From Methanobacteriaceae archaeon (GTDB lineage Archaea; Methanobacteriota; Methanobacteria; Methanobacteriales; Methanobacteriaceae), in the NCBI GenBank assembly GCA_011620845.1, contig WOYJ01000032.1, positions 1-6,848 of the forward strand: a stretch of DNA of 6,848 nt. The letters run 5' to 3'. Below the pieces are notes generated by a model. That model did no database searches. It worked only from the letters and a program-made list of their open reading frames with translations, and was not told the origin of the DNA. Positions 4,544 to 6,848 of the stretch are shown one piece after another. A program made the translations under genes and the position numbers. Positions within the stretch are counted from its first letter, which is position 1; every line of letters begins with the position of its first letter.

Positions 4544-6274
4544 ATGATTAAAATCCAGAATTTATCCAAGACTTATAAAATGAAGGACGGAGCAGAAATA
4601 GAAGCTTTAAATAACGTTAATCTTAACATTGAAAAGGGGGAGATCGTGGGCATCATCGGGATCAGTGGCTCGGGAAAGAGCACCCTCCTTAGAATATTAA
4701 GGGGAGTGGAGTCCTTCGACAGTGGAGAAATAGAAATTGGAGATGTGAAGGTTACCGCCGACTCCGATCCATACGAGTTCCGGAAGTTGAAGGAAGCCAC
4801 CGCCATACACCTCCAGAGATCCTTTGGGTTATGGGCGGAGACTGCCATGCAGAACGTGCTTCGCAAACTCTACGGAGCCAGGTATGGGGATGAAGCACTC
4901 ACCGATTTCAACTTCGCCTATGACGAGTTTGGAGATGAGGCCATGGAACTCCTTAAACTGGTGGGCCTGGAACATAAAGCTGAGCACTTCGCACCAGTCC
5001 TAAGTGGAGGGGAGAAACAGAGACTTATAATGGCCCGGCAGCTTGCTAAAAAACCGGAAATATTACTATTGGATGAACCGGCCACCATGTCATGTCCCCG
5101 GTCGAAACAGGAAATCTTAGATGCTGTTAAAAGTATTAACCAGGAGTTGGGTGTAACTGTACTCCTGGTATCCCACCTTCCCGAGGTACACAACTACCTC
5201 TCCCACCGTCTGCTCTTGATGGAAGAGGGGAGGATAACCGATGAAGGCCAGCCTCGGGACATCATTAAAAAGTTCGTATCGGATATGGAACCTGCAGAAC
5301 CACTCCGTGATCCAAGGGATATAGGTGAGACCCGGATTAATACCAAGGATTTAGAGAAGAGATTCACCCTGCTTAAAACAGGGAATGTGCTTAATATAAA
5401 GGATGTGAACGTGGAAATCAAGGATAAAGAAATCGTATCCCTCATCGGCCCCAGCGGGGCGGGTAAAACAGTCCTCCTCAGGATGATCGCCGGTCTGGAT
5501 ACACCAGATACCGGTGAGGTCTACTTTAAACTCAACGGAGAATGGGTGGATATGCACCGGCCAGGAATAGAGAGGATGAATATAAGGAGGAAGATGGGGT
5601 TCATGCACCAGGAATTTTCACTCATCCACCACGCCACAGTCAAGGACCAGATAGCCGCCAGGTTAGGGGTTAAAAATGAAAACGTGGTCTGGGAGGCCAA
5701 GCAGAAGGCCAGGGAACTGGAAATTTCAGATCAAATACTGGACATACTGTACCAGCTTACCGATCTACCAGAAAACGAGGCCAAAACTCGACTGGAACAG
5801 ATTGGTCTTTCACCGGATATCCTCAACGTTCTCTTCCCCAGTTTTCCAGACACCAAGGTAAAAGAGTATGCCAAGCCCATATTTGAAGCACTGGATCTTC
5901 CCCTGGAAATACTGGACCGCATGTCCTATGAACTATCCGGTGGGCAGAAGGTAAGGGCCACCATGGCATTGGTACTGGCTTCACAACCGGAAATCCTGAT
6001 ACTGGACGAACCCTTCGGAGACCTGGACCCCATAACCCTCAGGATGGTTTCTAATTCACTTAAAAGGATTAATAAAACCTTCAACACCACCATCCTCATG
6101 GTCAGCCACCACATAGACTTCATAGAGGAAGTCACCACCCGGGCGGTGATGATGGAGGAGGGAAGGATCATCATGGAGGGTGATCCACACCATATGTGCC
6201 ATGAGTTCATAACCCGGTGTAAAGCAGATTATCTTAAAGATTTAGATGCTTTAAGGGAGCAGATGAAAGGTTAA
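4544..6274 (+). CDS. atwA: Methyl-coenzyme M reductase system component A2, twin ABC ATPase
   Basis: The product is 576 residues with two ABC ATPase domains and no membrane segment, so it is not a transporter. Component A2 supports ATP-dependent reductive activation of the nickel cofactor F430 in methyl-coenzyme M reductase. Domain 1 has Walker A GISGSGKS (39-46), Q91, signature LSGGE (153-157), Walker B ILLLDEP (173-179) and H211. Domain 2 has Walker A GPSGAGKT (302-309), Q356, signature LSGGQ (464-468), Walker B ILILDEP (484-490) and H522. After Walker B, domain 1 has ATMSCP in place of the usual S-x-L-D D-loop, a feature I associate with this family, whereas domain 2 has the canonical FGDLD. 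Domain 2 also has about 108 residues between Q-loop and signature, against about 62 in domain 1. An upstream in-frame ATG at 4532 gives 580 residues, but GGTGA five bases before ATG 4544 and the resulting MIKIQNLSKTY start favour the latter. Confidence 0.92.
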   Translation: MIKIQNLSKTYKMKDGAEIEALNNVNLNIEKGEIVGIIGISGSGKSTLLRILRGVESFDSGEIEIGDVKVTADSDPYEFRKLKEATAIHLQRSFGLWAETAMQNVLRKLYGARYGDEALTDFNFAYDEFGDEAMELLKLVGLEHKAEHFAPVLSGGEKQRLIMARQLAKKPEILLLDEPATMSCPRSKQEILDAVKSINQELGVTVLLVSHLPEVHNYLSHRLLLMEEGRITDEGQPRDIIKKFVSDMEPAEPLRDPRDIGETRINTKDLEKRFTLLKTGNVLNIKDVNVEIKDKEIVSLIGPSGAGKTVLLRMIAGLDTPDTGEVYFKLNGEWVDMHRPGIERMNIRRKMGFMHQEFSLIHHATVKDQIAARLGVKNENVVWEAKQKARELEISDQILDILYQLTDLPENEAKTRLEQIGLSPDILNVLFPSFPDTKVKEYAKPIFEALDLPLEILDRMSYELSGGQKVRATMALVLASQPEILILDEPFGDLDPITLRMVSNSLKRINKTFNTTILMVSHHIDFIEEVTTRAVMMEEGRIIMEGDPHHMCHEFITRCKADYLKDLDALREQMKG

Positions 6275-6278
6275 TCCC

Positions 6279-6306
6279 TTATTTTATTTACTTTTAAATT
6301 TTTATT
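6279..6306 (+). terminator. T-rich terminator of atwA
   Basis: Beginning five bases after the atwA stop codon there are repeated T-tracts (TTATTTTATTTACTTTTAAA, then ATTTTTATT) without a strong stem. This is the usual look of an archaeal transcription end. Confidence 0.5.
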
Positions 6307-6331
6307 ACATGAAAGACAAAGATGTACTAAA

Positions 6332-6427
6332 CAATAATTTTTATTGCTGGTCTAATTTCAACTGATATGGTTTAATTTCCACGATATAGATTAATGGCCA
6401 CTTTCAAAACTAATATAGGTGATAGAT
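6332..6427 (+). promoter_or_regulatory. Promoter region and ribosome binding site of the universal stress protein gene
   Basis: In the 150-odd-base gap after atwA, CGATATAG (6382-6389) is a TATA-like box that would place transcription start near 6410-6415. AGGTGAT (6417-6423) is a strong ribosome binding site four bases before GTG 6428. Further up, CAATAA-TTT-TTATTG (6332-6346) is a perfect inverted repeat that could bind a regulator or form a weak hairpin ending the atwA transcript. No coding frame is evident in the gap. Confidence 0.45.
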
Positions 6428-6823
6428 GTGTTTGAAACGATAATGGTTCCCACAGACGGTTCTAAATGTTCACTTAAAGCAGAAGATATTGCCATATCCA
6501 TAGCCAAAAATTTTAAGGCTAAACTGGTGGTGGTTCATGTAATCGATGAAAAACTCATCTACCCCTTCGAGGTTCTGGAGGAGGAGGGAAACACCATATT
6601 AGATGAAGCCGCCCGTAAAGGTAAAGATGAGGGTGTAGATGTGGAGCAGGTGTTAATTGTCGGAAGTCCTGCCCATGACATGGAGAAGATAGTTGAAAAA
6701 ACAGGGGCTGACCTGGTGGTAATCGGAACCCATGGAAAAACGGGTATTAGGAAGATCCTGATGGGCAGTGTAGCAGAAAGCACTGTAAAAACCGTTAAAG
6801 TACCTGTTTTACTGGTTAAGTAG
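6428..6823 (+). CDS. Universal stress protein (UspA family), ATP-binding type
   Basis: The product is 131 residues, a single Usp domain of standard length. The strand-loop VPTDGS (7-12) includes the Asp that contacts adenine in ATP-binding members. The motif G-x2-G-x9-G-S is intact at G100, G103, G113 and S114 (in GTHGKTG...MGSV), so ATP binding is expected. The C-terminal VPVLLVK is the typical dimer-edge strand. Such proteins are small cytoplasmic dimers that respond to stress or energy state; the specific role here is unknown. The frame also allows GTG 6419 (134 residues). That codon lies inside the ribosome binding site AGGTGAT, so GTG 6428, giving the family-like start MFETIMVPTDG, is preferred. 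It follows atwA on the same strand but seems to have its own promoter. It ends with TAG. Confidence 0.93.
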   Translation: MFETIMVPTDGSKCSLKAEDIAISIAKNFKAKLVVVHVIDEKLIYPFEVLEEEGNTILDEAARKGKDEGVDVEQVLIVGSPAHDMEKIVEKTGADLVVIGTHGKTGIRKILMGSVAESTVKTVKVPVLLVK

Positions 6824-6826
6824 ATG

Positions 6827-6848
6827 TTTTAATATAATTTCTCTATTT
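6827..6848 (+). terminator. Possible T-rich terminator of the universal stress protein gene
   Basis: Directly after the stop codon come TTTTAAT, AATTT and CTATTT tracts, running to the window end. Composition fits an archaeal terminator, but the window stops before the element is complete. Confidence 0.35.

Noticed and set aside
4573..6210. Several minus-strand frames of 60-100 codons opposite atwA
   Set aside because: They are Ser/Ile/Met-rich shadows of a well-supported plus-strand gene, and no ribosome binding sites or family motifs were seen.

Overview
The window comes from a methanogenic archaeon of the order Methanobacteriales, most likely a mesophilic Methanobacterium-like species. 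Four things point there: a two-domain ABC ATPase of the methyl-coenzyme M reductase component A2 family; a small protein built from pseudomurein-binding repeats (pseudomurein walls occur in Methanobacteriales and Methanopyrus); archaeal-type NMN adenylyltransferase and CbiT sequences that resemble, from memory, the Methanothermobacter proteins; and archaeal signals, namely TATA boxes close to starts, GGTG-type ribosome binding sites, and some TTG, GTG and near-leaderless starts. Genus and species cannot be fixed from the sequence alone.

Layout. Positions 80-4371 are read on the minus strand. In transcription order they hold NMN adenylyltransferase, a puzzling 41-codon open frame with no usable start, an HD-domain phosphohydrolase, a UbiX-type flavin prenyltransferase, CbiT (cobalamin synthesis), an uncharacterised two-helix membrane protein, and a 79-residue double pseudomurein-binding-repeat protein. 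The spacers (18 to about 190 bases) mostly contain their own TATA-like boxes. This suggests a conserved neighbourhood with several promoters rather than one tight operon. From a divergent promoter region at about 4372-4543, the plus strand carries the component A2 gene (atwA) and then a universal stress protein.

How the genes fit together. NMN adenylyltransferase makes NAD. UbiX makes prenylated FMN for a UbiD-type decarboxylase (in many archaea, the one in the modified mevalonate pathway). CbiT performs a step in making the corrin ring needed by the methyl-H4MPT:coenzyme M methyltransferase. Component A2 supports ATP-dependent activation of methyl-coenzyme M reductase. The HD protein probably acts on nucleotides. 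The common theme is cofactor supply for methanogenesis and core metabolism, but the genes are not steps of one pathway.

The most unusual signals are outside the well-known genes: (1) a perfect triple 24-bp tandem repeat that covers the stop codon of the membrane-protein gene; (2) two identical 17-bp direct repeats on either side of the cbiT TATA box, which look like an operator pair; (3) a protein-like 41-codon frame without a start codon between the NMN adenylyltransferase and HD genes; (4) a free-standing two-repeat pseudomurein-binding protein with no signal peptide; (5) an A2 protein with one canonical and one divergent ATPase site. No CRISPR array, rRNA, tRNA or insertion sequence was seen.
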